From the NCBI RefSeq assembly GCF_045446075.1, contig NZ_JBJJBQ010000006.1, positions 153,488 to 217,487 on the forward strand: DNA of 64,000 nucleotides, read 5' to 3'. This document shows positions 1 through 8,137 of the stretch, in pieces (within the stretch, counting starts at the first letter, position 1; each line of letters starts with the position of its first letter). Under the pieces are notes generated by a model. It was given only the letters and a program-made list of their open reading frames with translations. It did not search any database and was not told where the DNA came from. The DNA comes from Flavisericum labens (GTDB lineage Bacteria; Bacteroidota; Bacteroidia; Flavobacteriales; Flavobacteriaceae). The translations under genes were made by a program, and so were the position numbers.

Positions 1-869
1 CCACCGCTGAAAGCGGCATTAAAAGCAGCTTGGGTATCAGTAAATTTAGAGTTGGTTTCTACCGTATATATTAACATACGGCCATATTTTACAGACGAAA
101 CGATTACAGGGCTTGTAGCATTAAAACTTGGCATTTCATTAAAAAGTTTGCCAGGGTTTTGCTTGTCTTCAACAGTTAGATCTATGGTATAATACACTTG
201 CAAATATTTAATAACATACTTATATTGTTTTTCTGAACTACTAAAATTGAAAGATCCGGAAATACTATTTTTTCCTTTAGAATAACTAGCGCCCAAAGCA
301 ACATTGAGATGCTCTTCGGAATAGACCTCTTCGGTAGTAAAAAATACTTCAGCTGAGGCCGACCCCGTAACACCTTGTTGAAGCATGTCTTTTACACTCT
401 CCCTAACGGTGGCTAAATTTGGGTTTTCTACAACTGTAGATGGTTTTCCATTTAAATTCTCTAAAGAAACCGATAAAGTAATAGGGGCTCTACCTCCAGT
501 AATTTCAATATATTCTCCAGTGGGAATGGATTCTCCTATTAGCATGGCCCCCGGATAAATAACATCGCTTGTCGGATCTAATAAAATCATTTCACTAAAC
601 CCGGGAGCCGTTTTGTATTTTTTAACGACACACTCATCGCTCTGCCCTTCGCGTTCTTTACTTACATCCTCTATAAATTCCTCTCCTGTGATTTCTGGCT
701 GCTCAAAATTGCCCAAGCTTGCCAGCAGAGAATTGTTTTCTTGTAGGGTTTCTACTGAAATTTTACCGTCATCTACACTTTCCTTGCTACATCCATTACT
801 TAATATTAAAATGAAAGCGAAAAGAAAACCGTAAACCATGTTTTTGATTGTTAATAGCTGTGTTTTCAT
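1..869 (-). CDS. Thiol-activated (cholesterol-dependent-type) cytolysin, lipoprotein, 3' part beyond window
   Basis: The reading frame is open from an ATG at 869 to the window edge, giving about 289 N-terminal residues. The family makes secreted pore-forming proteins that oligomerise on membranes. Seen: a signal peptide with lipobox LSNGC (Cys27) followed by SKES and Asp-Asp, suggesting an exported lipoprotein. Family-typical blocks follow in order: IYPGAML near residue 103, PITLSVSL near 120, a polar stretch like transmembrane hairpin 1, then YKYVIKYLQVYYTIDL near 213 and PVIVSSVKYGR near 252. The start at 869 (MKTQLL) is preferred over an in-frame ATG at 839 because it gives the signal peptide a basic n-region. 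The C-terminal membrane-binding domain, including the undecapeptide, lies outside the window, so classical cytolysin and CDC-like (CDCL) protein cannot be separated. It is divergent from the HTH protein at 1177. Confidence 0.85.
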   Translation of the reverse strand, partial: MKTQLLTIKNMVYGFLFAFILILSNGCSKESVDDGKISVETLQENNSLLASLGNFEQPEITGEEFIEDVSKEREGQSDECVVKKYKTAPGFSEMILLDPTSDVIYPGAMLIGESIPTGEYIEITGGRAPITLSVSLENLNGKPSTVVENPNLATVRESVKDMLQQGVTGSASAEVFFTTEEVYSEEHLNVALGASYSKGKNSISGSFNFSSSEKQYKYVIKYLQVYYTIDLTVEDKQNPGKLFNEMPSFNATSPVIVSSVKYGRMLIYTVETNSKFTDTQAAFNAAFSG

Positions 870-938
870 AATTTCTGATTTTTTGTGATTCAACACTGTA
901 AAACTATATATGGAAACACCTGAAAACTAATTTTTGGC

Positions 939-956
939 ATGGACAAACTATGGACA
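939..956. promoter_or_regulatory. ATGGACA tandem direct repeat, candidate operator
   Basis: ATGGACA occurs at 939-945 and again at 950-956, 11 bp apart (about one helical turn). ATGGAC recurs at 985-990 and ATGGACA at 1082-1088. The pair lies 70-87 bp upstream of the cytolysin start. A regulatory role is inferred from position and spacing only. Confidence 0.3.
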
Positions 957-1060
957 TGAAGCGATAAACAAGTATGCTTTAAACATGGACTCCTTATTTT
1001 AAAAAAACAAAACCAAAACATTTAAACATTTGATTTACAATACCTTAATATAACTTAAAT

Positions 1061-1074
1061 TGTTTTATAAAACA
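1061..1074. promoter_or_regulatory. 14-bp perfect palindrome, candidate operator
   Basis: TGTTTTATAAAACA is identical on both strands and lies 103 bp upstream of the TPR-HTH gene. A dimeric regulator could bind here. The AT-rich composition makes chance occurrence plausible. Confidence 0.3.
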
Positions 1075-1176
1075 CCTTTAAATGGACAACACATAGACAC
1101 CTGGATTTTTTAAGGCTTTTCATATGTTTCAAGGAAAACCTTTTATCATTAACTTAGTAACATAAACACTTTTTAT

Positions 1177-3054
1177 ATGAAACCTAAATACTCATTGTTT
1201 ATTTTATTTTTGGTGCTTTTTCAAATTGGAGGTTCTCAGAATAAAATGAATATCGATAGTCTTTTAACTGCATATGAAGCTCAAGCCATAGATACATTAA
1301 AAACTAGAACAACAAATAGTATTATAAACTACTATATGTACCGCTCACCAGACAAAGCAGAGTATTATGCAAAAGAACTGTTAAGGCTATCAAATCAACT
1401 GGAGTATAAATCTGGAATATCATTAGCATATTATCAATTAGGTATCCTTCATAACAATAAAGACAAAATTGATTCAGCAAAATATTATTACAACTCAAGC
1501 CTTAAAATTGCCAAAGAACTTAAAAATCAAGCATATATATCTCAATCTTATAGAGGGCTTGCTATTCTCGAATTCTCCCAAGGCAACCTTAATAATGCTG
1601 ATAGCATCAATGATATAGACCTACTAAATTCCAAAAAACATAATGATTCTATAGGAATCGCTCTAGCTTATGATTTTAAAGGAACAATCAATCAGAATAA
1701 AGGCTACTACTCCCTTGCTTTGTCAAATAGCTTAAAGGGACTCGACATTTTTGAACAACTAGAAGACTCCATACGAATTGCTGACTGCTATAACCATTTG
1801 GCCACTATTGAACATAACTTGGGTAATTTGAACAAAGCCATTACTTACAACGAAAAGGCCCTTGAAATTTATAACGACTTTGGCGACACATATTATCAGG
1901 CCCAAGTTTTAAATGACATCGGCGTAATGTATAACCTTTTAAACCAAGAGGAAAAAGCATTAGTTTTTTTTAGAAGAAGTATTGAAAAAAGCAAATTAAC
2001 ACAAGTAAAGTCTTTGGAAGCTGCCGCAGAAACCAATATTGGTGAGTCCTATATAAAACAAGGACAATATGATAAAGCCATTGAACACCTAAATAAATCA
2101 ATAGAAGTTTCAAAATCTATTAACGCCCTAAGACGAATCGCCATTGCAGAAAACAAAATGGCAAAACTTTATATTTTAAAAAATGAACCTGCCATTGCCC
2201 TAAAATACGTAAATAGCGCTCTTAATTACGCCGAAAAAAATGGAAACATATCCATTAAAAATTCAGCGTTGAAATACTTAAGTCAAGCCTACGAAAAACA
2301 AGGAAAAGCAAGTTTATCTCTAGAAGCTTTTAAAGCGTTCAAAATATTGAGTGACTCTATAATCAATACGAAAAAAATTAAAATTATTGAAGAATTAAGG
2401 ACCACCTTTGATTTAGAAAAAAAAGAAGCCAAAATTGCATTACAAAACGAAGAAATTAAAACCCTAAATGTTCAAGCAAAAAACGACAAACTAACCAAAT
2501 CACTTTATGGTATTGGTGCGTTTTCATTTTTAGCAATATCCGGACTTTTATTTTTTGGCTTTAAACAACGCATAAAAAAGAACCATATTGAGCACGAAAA
2601 ACAAAAAGAAATCTACAAACAGGAAATAGAATTTAAAAAGAAAGAATTGGCATCACAAACCTTACATTTGGTTCAAAAAAACACCTTTATACAAGAATTG
2701 AAAAAGAATCTTGAAAAAATTAAAAAATCGCCTGAACTCTTTAAAGTAGAATTTAGAAGATTGGTGATGCTGCTAAAAAAAGAAAGTGCCGAAGACAAAG
2801 ACTGGGAGGTTTTTAAATCCTACTTTTCTGAAGTACATAACAATTTCGACAATAAATTGAAAACTATTGATCCTAATGTTACCGAAAAGGAAATAAGGCT
2901 CGCTTCCTTTTTACGCATGAACCTATCCACAAAAGAAATTGCATCCATGCTTAATGTGCTACCCGAGAGTGTTCTAAAAAGTAAATACCGTCTAAAAAAG
3001 AAACTTAACCTAGACAAAGAAACAGATTTAACCGACTTTTTAAACAGGCTTTAA
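1177..3054 (+). CDS. TPR sensor-regulator with one membrane helix and C-terminal LuxR-type HTH
   Basis: This 625-residue protein begins with a signal sequence (hydrophobic residues 5-18), followed by tandem tetratricopeptide repeats over roughly 40-390. A coiled coil leads to one transmembrane helix near 443-463, a second charged coiled coil, and a helix-turn-helix near 568-613 (TEKEIRLASFLRMNLSTKEIA) of the LuxR/GerE type. Known: this TPR-TM-HTH layout is common in Bacteroidota and is taken to put a periplasmic TPR sensor outside and a DNA-binding or protein-contact domain inside. The gene is divergent from the cytolysin and has no partner kinase beside it. Control of the neighbour is an inference; targets are not visible in sequence. 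Confidence 0.8.
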   Translation: MKPKYSLFILFLVLFQIGGSQNKMNIDSLLTAYEAQAIDTLKTRTTNSIINYYMYRSPDKAEYYAKELLRLSNQLEYKSGISLAYYQLGILHNNKDKIDSAKYYYNSSLKIAKELKNQAYISQSYRGLAILEFSQGNLNNADSINDIDLLNSKKHNDSIGIALAYDFKGTINQNKGYYSLALSNSLKGLDIFEQLEDSIRIADCYNHLATIEHNLGNLNKAITYNEKALEIYNDFGDTYYQAQVLNDIGVMYNLLNQEEKALVFFRRSIEKSKLTQVKSLEAAAETNIGESYIKQGQYDKAIEHLNKSIEVSKSINALRRIAIAENKMAKLYILKNEPAIALKYVNSALNYAEKNGNISIKNSALKYLSQAYEKQGKASLSLEAFKAFKILSDSIINTKKIKIIEELRTTFDLEKKEAKIALQNEEIKTLNVQAKNDKLTKSLYGIGAFSFLAISGLLFFGFKQRIKKNHIEHEKQKEIYKQEIEFKKKELASQTLHLVQKNTFIQELKKNLEKIKKSPELFKVEFRRLVMLLKKESAEDKDWEVFKSYFSEVHNNFDNKLKTIDPNVTEKEIRLASFLRMNLSTKEIASMLNVLPESVLKSKYRLKKKLNLDKETDLTDFLNRL

Positions 3055-3078
3055 AGCCTTATCTTTGTAACGTTTTGC

Positions 3079-3151
3079 CATTCCTGCGAAAGCAGGAATC
3101 TACAATGAACTTAAATCTCTCAAAAAAAAGATTCCTGCCTTGGCAGGAATG
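3079..3151. repeat. REP-like inverted pair of 23-bp palindromic units
   Basis: Unit 1 (3079-3101) folds as ATTCCTGC-GAAA-GCAGGAAT. Unit 2 (3129-3151) folds as ATTCCTGCC-TT-GGCAGGAAT. Unit 2 equals the reverse complement of unit 1 at 21 of 23 positions, so the pair resembles a BIME-type REP module. It sits between the TPR-HTH stop and the DCC gene, ending 6 bp before the chosen ATG. Confidence 0.7.
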
Positions 3152-3157
3152 ACAGTT

Positions 3158-3574
3158 ATGGTAAACCTCCCTAAAAACAAAAAACTTATCCTCTTTGATG
3201 GTGTTTGCAATTTATGTACCGGCAGTGTTCAATACGTTATTAAGCAAGACAAAAACAACCTTTTTATGTTTGCCGCATTGCAAAGTGACATAGGTAAGAT
3301 AATTATTGAAAAGTTTAAGATTGACACTTCTAAAACCGATTCCATTCTGCTTTACTCCCCAGAAAAAGGGATTGAGCACAAATCAACCGCCGCTTTAAAA
3401 ATAGCATCAAAGCTAAGGTTTCCAATAAACTTGATGGTTGTGTTTTTTATCATTCCAACGTTTATTAGGAATGGGGTTTACGACTATATTGCCAAAAACC
3501 GATACAAGTGGTATGGTAAAAAAGACGCTTGTATGATTCCTACTCCCGAATTGAAAAGTAAATTTTTACAATAG
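3158..3574 (+). CDS. DCC-family thiol-disulfide oxidoreductase-like protein (DUF393)
   Basis: The protein has 138 residues, with DGVCNLC at residues 14-20, the hallmark of the DCC/YuxK family. The two cysteines (17 and 20) give a CxxC pair consistent with a thioredoxin-like redox role, though the substrate of this family is not established. A hydrophobic stretch occurs near residues 88-105. The frame can be extended upstream to a TTG at 3140 and an ATG at 3149, but both lie inside the REP-like palindrome, so the ATG at 3158 directly before NLPKNKK is preferred. It is convergent with the sulfurtransferase at 3761. Confidence 0.8.
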   Translation: MVNLPKNKKLILFDGVCNLCTGSVQYVIKQDKNNLFMFAALQSDIGKIIIEKFKIDTSKTDSILLYSPEKGIEHKSTAALKIASKLRFPINLMVVFFIIPTFIRNGVYDYIAKNRYKWYGKKDACMIPTPELKSKFLQ

Positions 3575-3623
3575 CTTGTTTGTAATGTTTTCCATAGCAC
3601 AATTACAGCTAGTTAATTATGTG

Positions 3624-3644
3624 ATTTCTCTCTGCGTTCGAAAT
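3624..3644. repeat. Possible short flavobacterial intergenic repeat
   Basis: ATTTC (3624-3628) and GAAAT (3640-3644) flank TCTCTGCGTTC. Elements of the form ATTTC...GTTCGAAATGAC recur between genes in many Flavobacteria as I remember them. Only one copy is seen here, so this is tentative. Confidence 0.3.
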
Positions 3645-3760
3645 GACTTGTAAATTATAACTAACACCTGTAAAGTCATGTAGAAATGAGCCACGATTGA
3701 GACATCGCATAAAATATCAAAACAATACGCTTAATTTTTTAATCGCATTTTTCGCATAGC

Positions 3761-4579
3761 TTATTCTTCCACCAGACTCCCCCACTCGGTCCAAGAACCA
3801 TCATAAACAGCCAGGTTTGTATAACCAGATATATCTGCCCCCAACGCCAAAACGCATGCCGTAATTCCTGAGCCGCATGAAAAAATAACACGGCTATCCT
3901 TTTTATTTAAAAGTTTGAAAAAAGCATGTTCCAAAGCCTCTTTTTGTTTCAACTTGCCATCTTCCAATAAATCCGTAAAAGGTAAATTTACTGAATTTGG
4001 AATATTCCCCATTCGCAAGCCTTCGCGGGGTTCTGGCTCCAGACTTTTAAATCGGCCAGCCGATCGGGCATCAATTATGGTGTGGGTCTTGTGTTTTGAG
4101 GCTTCTTTAACATCTTCAAAAAACTGCATGAACCCAGGTTGTAAATGGGCTTCAAAATCTCCAATATTGCCTGAATATGCTTTCATCGGTTCAGCCGGAA
4201 ATTCCATTTTTTGCCAGGCCAGAAAACCACCGTTCAACACAGCGACGTTTTCAAAACCAAAAGCTTTAAATAGCCACCAAACACGTGCACTTGAGTAAAT
4301 GCCCTTGTCATCATAAACCACAATGGCACTGTTCTTATTAATACCTAATGCCCGAGCTTCTTTTTGAAATTGTTCTTCAGAAGGAAAAGCACTGGGAAAC
4401 GGGTCATCTGTATTACTAAACTTCTTTTTGATATCGAAAAATCGAGCATTTTTAATCTGCTTTTGAGAAGTATTAAAGGTTTTATTAATCGTTCCGTCTA
4501 AAACAATAAGATTTTTGGCATTTAAGTTTTCATTTAGCCATTCAACTGAAACAATAGGTGATTTTAAGTCCATGTTCAA
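3761..4579 (-). CDS. sseA: Thiosulfate / 3-mercaptopyruvate sulfurtransferase
   Basis: The 272-residue protein carries two tandem rhodanese domains. The N-terminal domain (about 8-135) is structural; the C-terminal domain (about 150-270) holds the active-site loop CGSGITAC with catalytic Cys235. A CGSGxTA loop is usual for mercaptopyruvate or thiosulfate sulfurtransferases, which move sulfane sulfur to cyanide or thiols through a persulfide. Length is normal and there is no signal peptide, so it should be cytosolic. It starts 5 bp after the stop of the symporter gene upstream (4585-5910) and is probably cotranscribed with it. Which donor is used cannot be told from the loop alone. Confidence 0.88.
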   Translation of the reverse strand: MNMDLKSPIVSVEWLNENLNAKNLIVLDGTINKTFNTSQKQIKNARFFDIKKKFSNTDDPFPSAFPSEEQFQKEARALGINKNSAIVVYDDKGIYSSARVWWLFKAFGFENVAVLNGGFLAWQKMEFPAEPMKAYSGNIGDFEAHLQPGFMQFFEDVKEASKHKTHTIIDARSAGRFKSLEPEPREGLRMGNIPNSVNLPFTDLLEDGKLKQKEALEHAFFKLLNKKDSRVIFSCGSGITACVLALGADISGYTNLAVYDGSWTEWGSLVEE

Positions 4580-4584
4580 ACTGT

Positions 4585-5910
4585 TTATTTCACTTCATCA
4601 TAATGATCATCCCATTCTTTAGGGTGCGGATCATGAAGCTTATCTAAAGATTTAGCAACCATCATTGAAACCGTGGCATCTCCTGTAACATTTACAACGG
4701 TTCTACACATATCCAACGGTCTATCAACCGCAAAAATCAGCGCCAAACCAATAGGCAATAATTCAGCCGGAAAACCAATAGACTCCAATACAATAACGAG
4801 CATCACCATACCAGCACTTGGCACGGCGGCACTACCAATAGATGCCAACAATGCCGTTAAAACGATAACCAATTGGTTGGTGAATGTTAATCCTTCTGGC
4901 CAAATTACCTGCATAATAAAGACGGCAGCAATCCCTTGGTACAAACTGGTACCATCCATATTAACAGTTGCTCCAACTGGGAGAACAAAACCAGACACCT
5001 CTTTATCCACACCTATATGTTCTTCCACGCGTTCCATGGTAACAGGCAAAGTAGCCGCACTACTACTGGTTGAAAATGCTAACAATTGCGCCGGACTTAT
5101 TTGTTTTAAAAACCATAGCGGCGATTTTTTGGTGTAAACGCTAACCAGAATGAGGTAGAAACATATCATTAAAATGAGTCCACCAACAACACAAAGCGAA
5201 TAATAAACGAGTTTGATAAGTATTTCGGCATCATCAAACGCAATAATAACATTGGCTAGAAGGGCGAAAACAGCATATGGCGCAAAAAGCATAATTAAAT
5301 CGACCATTTTCATGACGACTTCATTTAGCGAATCAAAAAAATCTATAAGGGGTTTGGCTTTTTTTTCTCCTATTAAAAGCAAACAGATACCAACAAATAA
5401 CGCAAAAAATATAATCTGAAGCATGGAAGCATCAGCAAACGACTGAAATATGTTACTTGGAAATATATCAACCAGTGCTCGAAGCGGTCCTGCATCTTTT
5501 TGTGCACTGGCTTCTGTGATTTTATCGGTTACTCCAGCGTCGTTTTCATATTTAAGTTTGATTTTTTCAATGGTGTCCTGCGGCATGCCAACGCCAGGTT
5601 TTAATGTATTTACAATACTTAATCCTATTATAATGGCAACAAGGGTAGTTCCTATATAAATAGAAATAGTACGCAGGCCCATCGATTTGATTTTAGAAAT
5701 ATCCTTTAAATCTGAAATTCCTTTGATTAAGGACGCTAAAATTAAAGGAACGGCGATAAGCTTTAAAAGATTGATAAATATGGTTCCGAAGGGTGAAACC
5801 CAATCGGTTACGAAATTTTTTCCGCCATCTACGTTATTCATAATAAACCCAAATATGATTCCGAGAACCATACCTATAATTATTTTCCAGTGTAGTGCTA
5901 GTTTTTTCAT
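4585..5910 (-). CDS. Dicarboxylate/amino acid:cation symporter (DAACS/SLC1 family)
   Basis: This 441-residue inner-membrane transporter couples uptake of acidic amino acids or C4-dicarboxylates to Na+ or H+. Seen: hydrophobic helices throughout, the serine-rich HP1 loop (STSSSAATLPVTMERV), the NMDGT motif of TM7, and TM8 reading DRPLDMCRTVVNVTGD. The aspartate, arginine and asparagine spacing of TM8 matches the substrate- and cation-binding positions of GltPh (D390, D394, R397, N401, D405), which favours an acidic substrate. The start MKKLALHWKI is typical of the family. It lies directly upstream of the sulfurtransferase. Glutamate, aspartate and succinate cannot be distinguished by sequence reading. 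Confidence 0.9.
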   Translation of the reverse strand: MKKLALHWKIIIGMVLGIIFGFIMNNVDGGKNFVTDWVSPFGTIFINLLKLIAVPLILASLIKGISDLKDISKIKSMGLRTISIYIGTTLVAIIIGLSIVNTLKPGVGMPQDTIEKIKLKYENDAGVTDKITEASAQKDAGPLRALVDIFPSNIFQSFADASMLQIIFFALFVGICLLLIGEKKAKPLIDFFDSLNEVVMKMVDLIMLFAPYAVFALLANVIIAFDDAEILIKLVYYSLCVVGGLILMICFYLILVSVYTKKSPLWFLKQISPAQLLAFSTSSSAATLPVTMERVEEHIGVDKEVSGFVLPVGATVNMDGTSLYQGIAAVFIMQVIWPEGLTFTNQLVIVLTALLASIGSAAVPSAGMVMLVIVLESIGFPAELLPIGLALIFAVDRPLDMCRTVVNVTGDATVSMMVAKSLDKLHDPHPKEWDDHYDEVK

Positions 5911-6008
5911 AAAAAGCTTCTATGGGTTTTTGACGTTAATTTCTAATTGAGATAAATTTGAGACAAGATAAGTTATTTTACTTGGTTTAAAAACCATGTA
6001 AACAAAAT

Positions 6009-6038
6009 CATCCCGCCTTAGAAATAAAAGTCGGGATG
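6009..6038 (-). terminator. Probable terminator of glmM
   Basis: CATCCCG (6009-6015) pairs with CGGGATG (6032-6038). On the minus strand, downstream of the glmM stop, the stem is followed by ATTTTGTTT. The loop is 16 nt, so it is a weak hairpin. Confidence 0.5.
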
Positions 6039-6078
6039 AAATTAATTTTATTATCAGCTAAAAATGAAACCGTTATAT

Positions 6079-7461
6079 TTAGGCAATGCTCTTAATTTCT
6101 TCAATAAACTTATCGCCTAAAGCATTGGCTTCCTCCTGTGATTTGGCCTCGGTATATATTCGAATAATAGGTTCGGTATTACTCTTGCGCAGGTGTACCC
6201 AACTTTCGGCAAAATCTATCTTTACACCGTCAATGGTGGTTAGTTTTTCATTTTTGTAACGCTCTTCCATGGTCTTTAAAATACCATCAACATCCAATCC
6301 TGGAGTCAGTTCAATCTTCTTTTTACCCATAAAATAGCTCGGATAGGTTTTTCTTAGGGCACTAACGCTTATATTTTGATCAGCCAAATGGCTTAAAAAC
6401 AAAGCCACTCCCACTAAAGCATCTCGCCCGTAATGCGAGGCTGGGTAAATAATACCGCCGTTACCTTCACCACCAATAACCACTTTGTTTTTCTTCATTA
6501 ATTTCACAACATTAACCTCTCCTACTGCACTGGCTTCATAGGTGCCACCATGTTTTTCAGTAACATCTCTTAAAGCTCTCGTTGAACTCATGTTACTCAC
6601 GGTATTGCCCGGTGTTCTGCTCAATACGTAATCGGCACAAGCCACCAAAGTGTATTCTTCGCCAAACATGTCGCCGTTTTCATCCATAAAGGCTAAACGG
6701 TCTACATCGGGGTCTACAACAATACCAAAATCGGCGTTATGTTTCTTCACAGCTTCCGATAAATCCGTTAAATGTTCCTTTAACGGCTCTGGATTGTGTG
6801 GAAAATGTCCGTTAGGCTCACAGTGGATTTTTATTACATCAACACCTAAACGCTCTAAAAGTAACGGGATGGCTATACCTCCTGTGGAGTTTACACCATC
6901 GACAACAACCCTAAACCTAGCCTCTTCAATAGCTTTTACGTTAACCAAATCTAAATCCAGCACCTCAATAATGTGCAAATCTATATAAGCTTGGTTTTTG
7001 GTTATTTTCCCTAAATGGTCAACATCGGCAAAGTCCATATTACCTCTTTCGGCAATGTCCAAGATTTTTGCGCCTTCCACAGCATCCAAAAACTCTCCTT
7101 TTTCATTTAAAAGTTTTAAGGCATTCCACTGTTTTGGGTTATGACTAGCCGTTAAAATAATACCGCCATCGGCATGCTCCAGTGGTACGGCAACTTCTAC
7201 CGTTGGGGTTGTGGAGAGCCCAATATTTACCACGTCAATGCCCATGCCTATAAGCGTATTCATCACCAAATTCTGCATCATTTTCCCCGAAATACGGGCA
7301 TCGCGCCCTACCACTACTTTATGGTTTTCTTTGTTACGCTGCTGTTTTAACCAAACACCGTAAGCCGACGCAAACTTTACGGCATCAATGGGCGTAAGGT
7401 TTTCGCCTACTTTTCCGCCTATGGTACCCCGAATTCCAGAAATAGATTTTATAAGTGTCAT
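6079..7461 (-). CDS. glmM: Phosphoglucosamine mutase
   Basis: This enzyme interconverts glucosamine-6-phosphate and glucosamine-1-phosphate on the way to UDP-GlcNAc for peptidoglycan and lipid A. Seen: ISGIRGTIG at the N-terminus, the phosphoserine loop TASHNPKQW near residue 103, the metal loop DPDVDRLAF, the sugar loop GGEGNGGI and the phosphate-binding RKSNTEPIIRIY near the C-terminus. The frame opens upstream to 7542, but the -7 box at 7486-7493 lies inside that extension, so the ATG at 7461 (MTLIKSISG, 460 residues) is chosen. A phosphomannomutase role is a less likely alternative. It is divergent from the ACP phosphodiesterase gene. Confidence 0.9.
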   Translation of the reverse strand: MTLIKSISGIRGTIGGKVGENLTPIDAVKFASAYGVWLKQQRNKENHKVVVGRDARISGKMMQNLVMNTLIGMGIDVVNIGLSTTPTVEVAVPLEHADGGIILTASHNPKQWNALKLLNEKGEFLDAVEGAKILDIAERGNMDFADVDHLGKITKNQAYIDLHIIEVLDLDLVNVKAIEEARFRVVVDGVNSTGGIAIPLLLERLGVDVIKIHCEPNGHFPHNPEPLKEHLTDLSEAVKKHNADFGIVVDPDVDRLAFMDENGDMFGEEYTLVACADYVLSRTPGNTVSNMSSTRALRDVTEKHGGTYEASAVGEVNVVKLMKKNKVVIGGEGNGGIIYPASHYGRDALVGVALFLSHLADQNISVSALRKTYPSYFMGKKKIELTPGLDVDGILKTMEERYKNEKLTTIDGVKIDFAESWVHLRKSNTEPIIRIYTEAKSQEEANALGDKFIEEIKSIA

Positions 7462-7485
7462 AACGTATTTTAAAAAGTTAAATGA

Positions 7486-7493
7486 CAAATATA
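7486..7493 (-). promoter_or_regulatory. -7 promoter box of glmM
   Basis: The minus strand reads TATATTTG, an exact Bacteroidota TAnnTTTG box, 25 bp before the ATG at 7461. It fixes the start choice of glmM. Confidence 0.6.
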
Positions 7494-7540
7494 GTATTTC
7501 AAAATGGGTTTTCTTAACGTGGAATTTGTAAATTTCAACC

Positions 7541-8137
7541 ATGAATTATTTGGCGCATATTTACCTTTCAGGAGAAAATGATTTAGTTACTATTGGAAAT
7601 TTTATTGCAGATGGCATAAAAGGCAGTAAATACAAAAAGTACCCCAAGAATATCCAGATTGGTGTTTTGTTACACAGATATATTGACACTTATACCGATG
7701 CTCATAAAACTGTAAGATTGAGTACCAAGCGGCTTCATAAAAAATACGGACATTATTCTGGGATTATTGTCGACATACTTTATGACCATTTTTTAGCCAA
7801 AAACTGGGACAGATATTCTGATGTACCGTTAGGCGAATATGTTGAAACATTTTACGATTCATTAGAGGAACATTACGAAATCCTTCCTTTGCGAATTCAA
7901 AAAATGATGCCTTATTTGTTAGCCGATAATTGGTTATTGAGTTATGCTTCCATTGATGGTATTTCACGAGTTTTGGATGGTATGAACAGACGTACAAAAA
8001 ACAGGTCTAGCATGAACGAGGCTGTGGTTGAACTTGAAGAATTCTACACCGAATTTGAAAACGAATTCTCTAATTTTTTCGATGAACTCATTCAATTTTC
8101 CAAGCTTAAATTAGAAGAATTAGATCAAACCATATGA
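7541..8137 (+). CDS. acpH: Acyl carrier protein phosphodiesterase (AcpH family, DUF479)
   Basis: The 198-residue protein begins MNYLAHIYLSG and carries the family's histidine and aspartate set: GNFIADGIKG, HRYIDTYTDAH and DILYDHFLAKNW. Known: AcpH belongs to the HD-like metal hydrolases and removes the 4'-phosphopantetheine arm from holo-ACP. Length matches the family. The next gene starts within its stop codon (ATGA overlap, 8134-8137), so it is translationally coupled to gamma-glutamyltransferase, a pairing with no obvious metabolic link. Cytosolic; the substrate is inferred from the family. Confidence 0.85.
   Translation: MNYLAHIYLSGENDLVTIGNFIADGIKGSKYKKYPKNIQIGVLLHRYIDTYTDAHKTVRLSTKRLHKKYGHYSGIIVDILYDHFLAKNWDRYSDVPLGEYVETFYDSLEEHYEILPLRIQKMMPYLLADNWLLSYASIDGISRVLDGMNRRTKNRSSMNEAVVELEEFYTEFENEFSNFFDELIQFSKLKLEELDQTI

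Larger units (their letters stand above)
870..1176. other. Divergent intergenic region between cytolysin and TPR-HTH genes
   Basis: This 307-bp AT-rich stretch holds no gene. It must contain the promoters of both flanking genes, but I found no exact TAnnTTTG box for either. It carries four ATGGAC hexamers (939, 950, 985, 1082) and a 14-bp perfect palindrome at 1061-1074, listed separately. Confidence 0.7.

Noticed and set aside
182..373. Open frame of 63 codons on the minus strand
   Set aside because: It lies within the cytolysin gene in another frame, and its translation has no pattern. The true frame runs from 869 to the edge.
7462..7542. 27-residue N-terminal extension of glmM
   Set aside because: A TATATTTG box lies inside it and the family starts at MTLIKSISG; it would also overlap the divergent acpH start.
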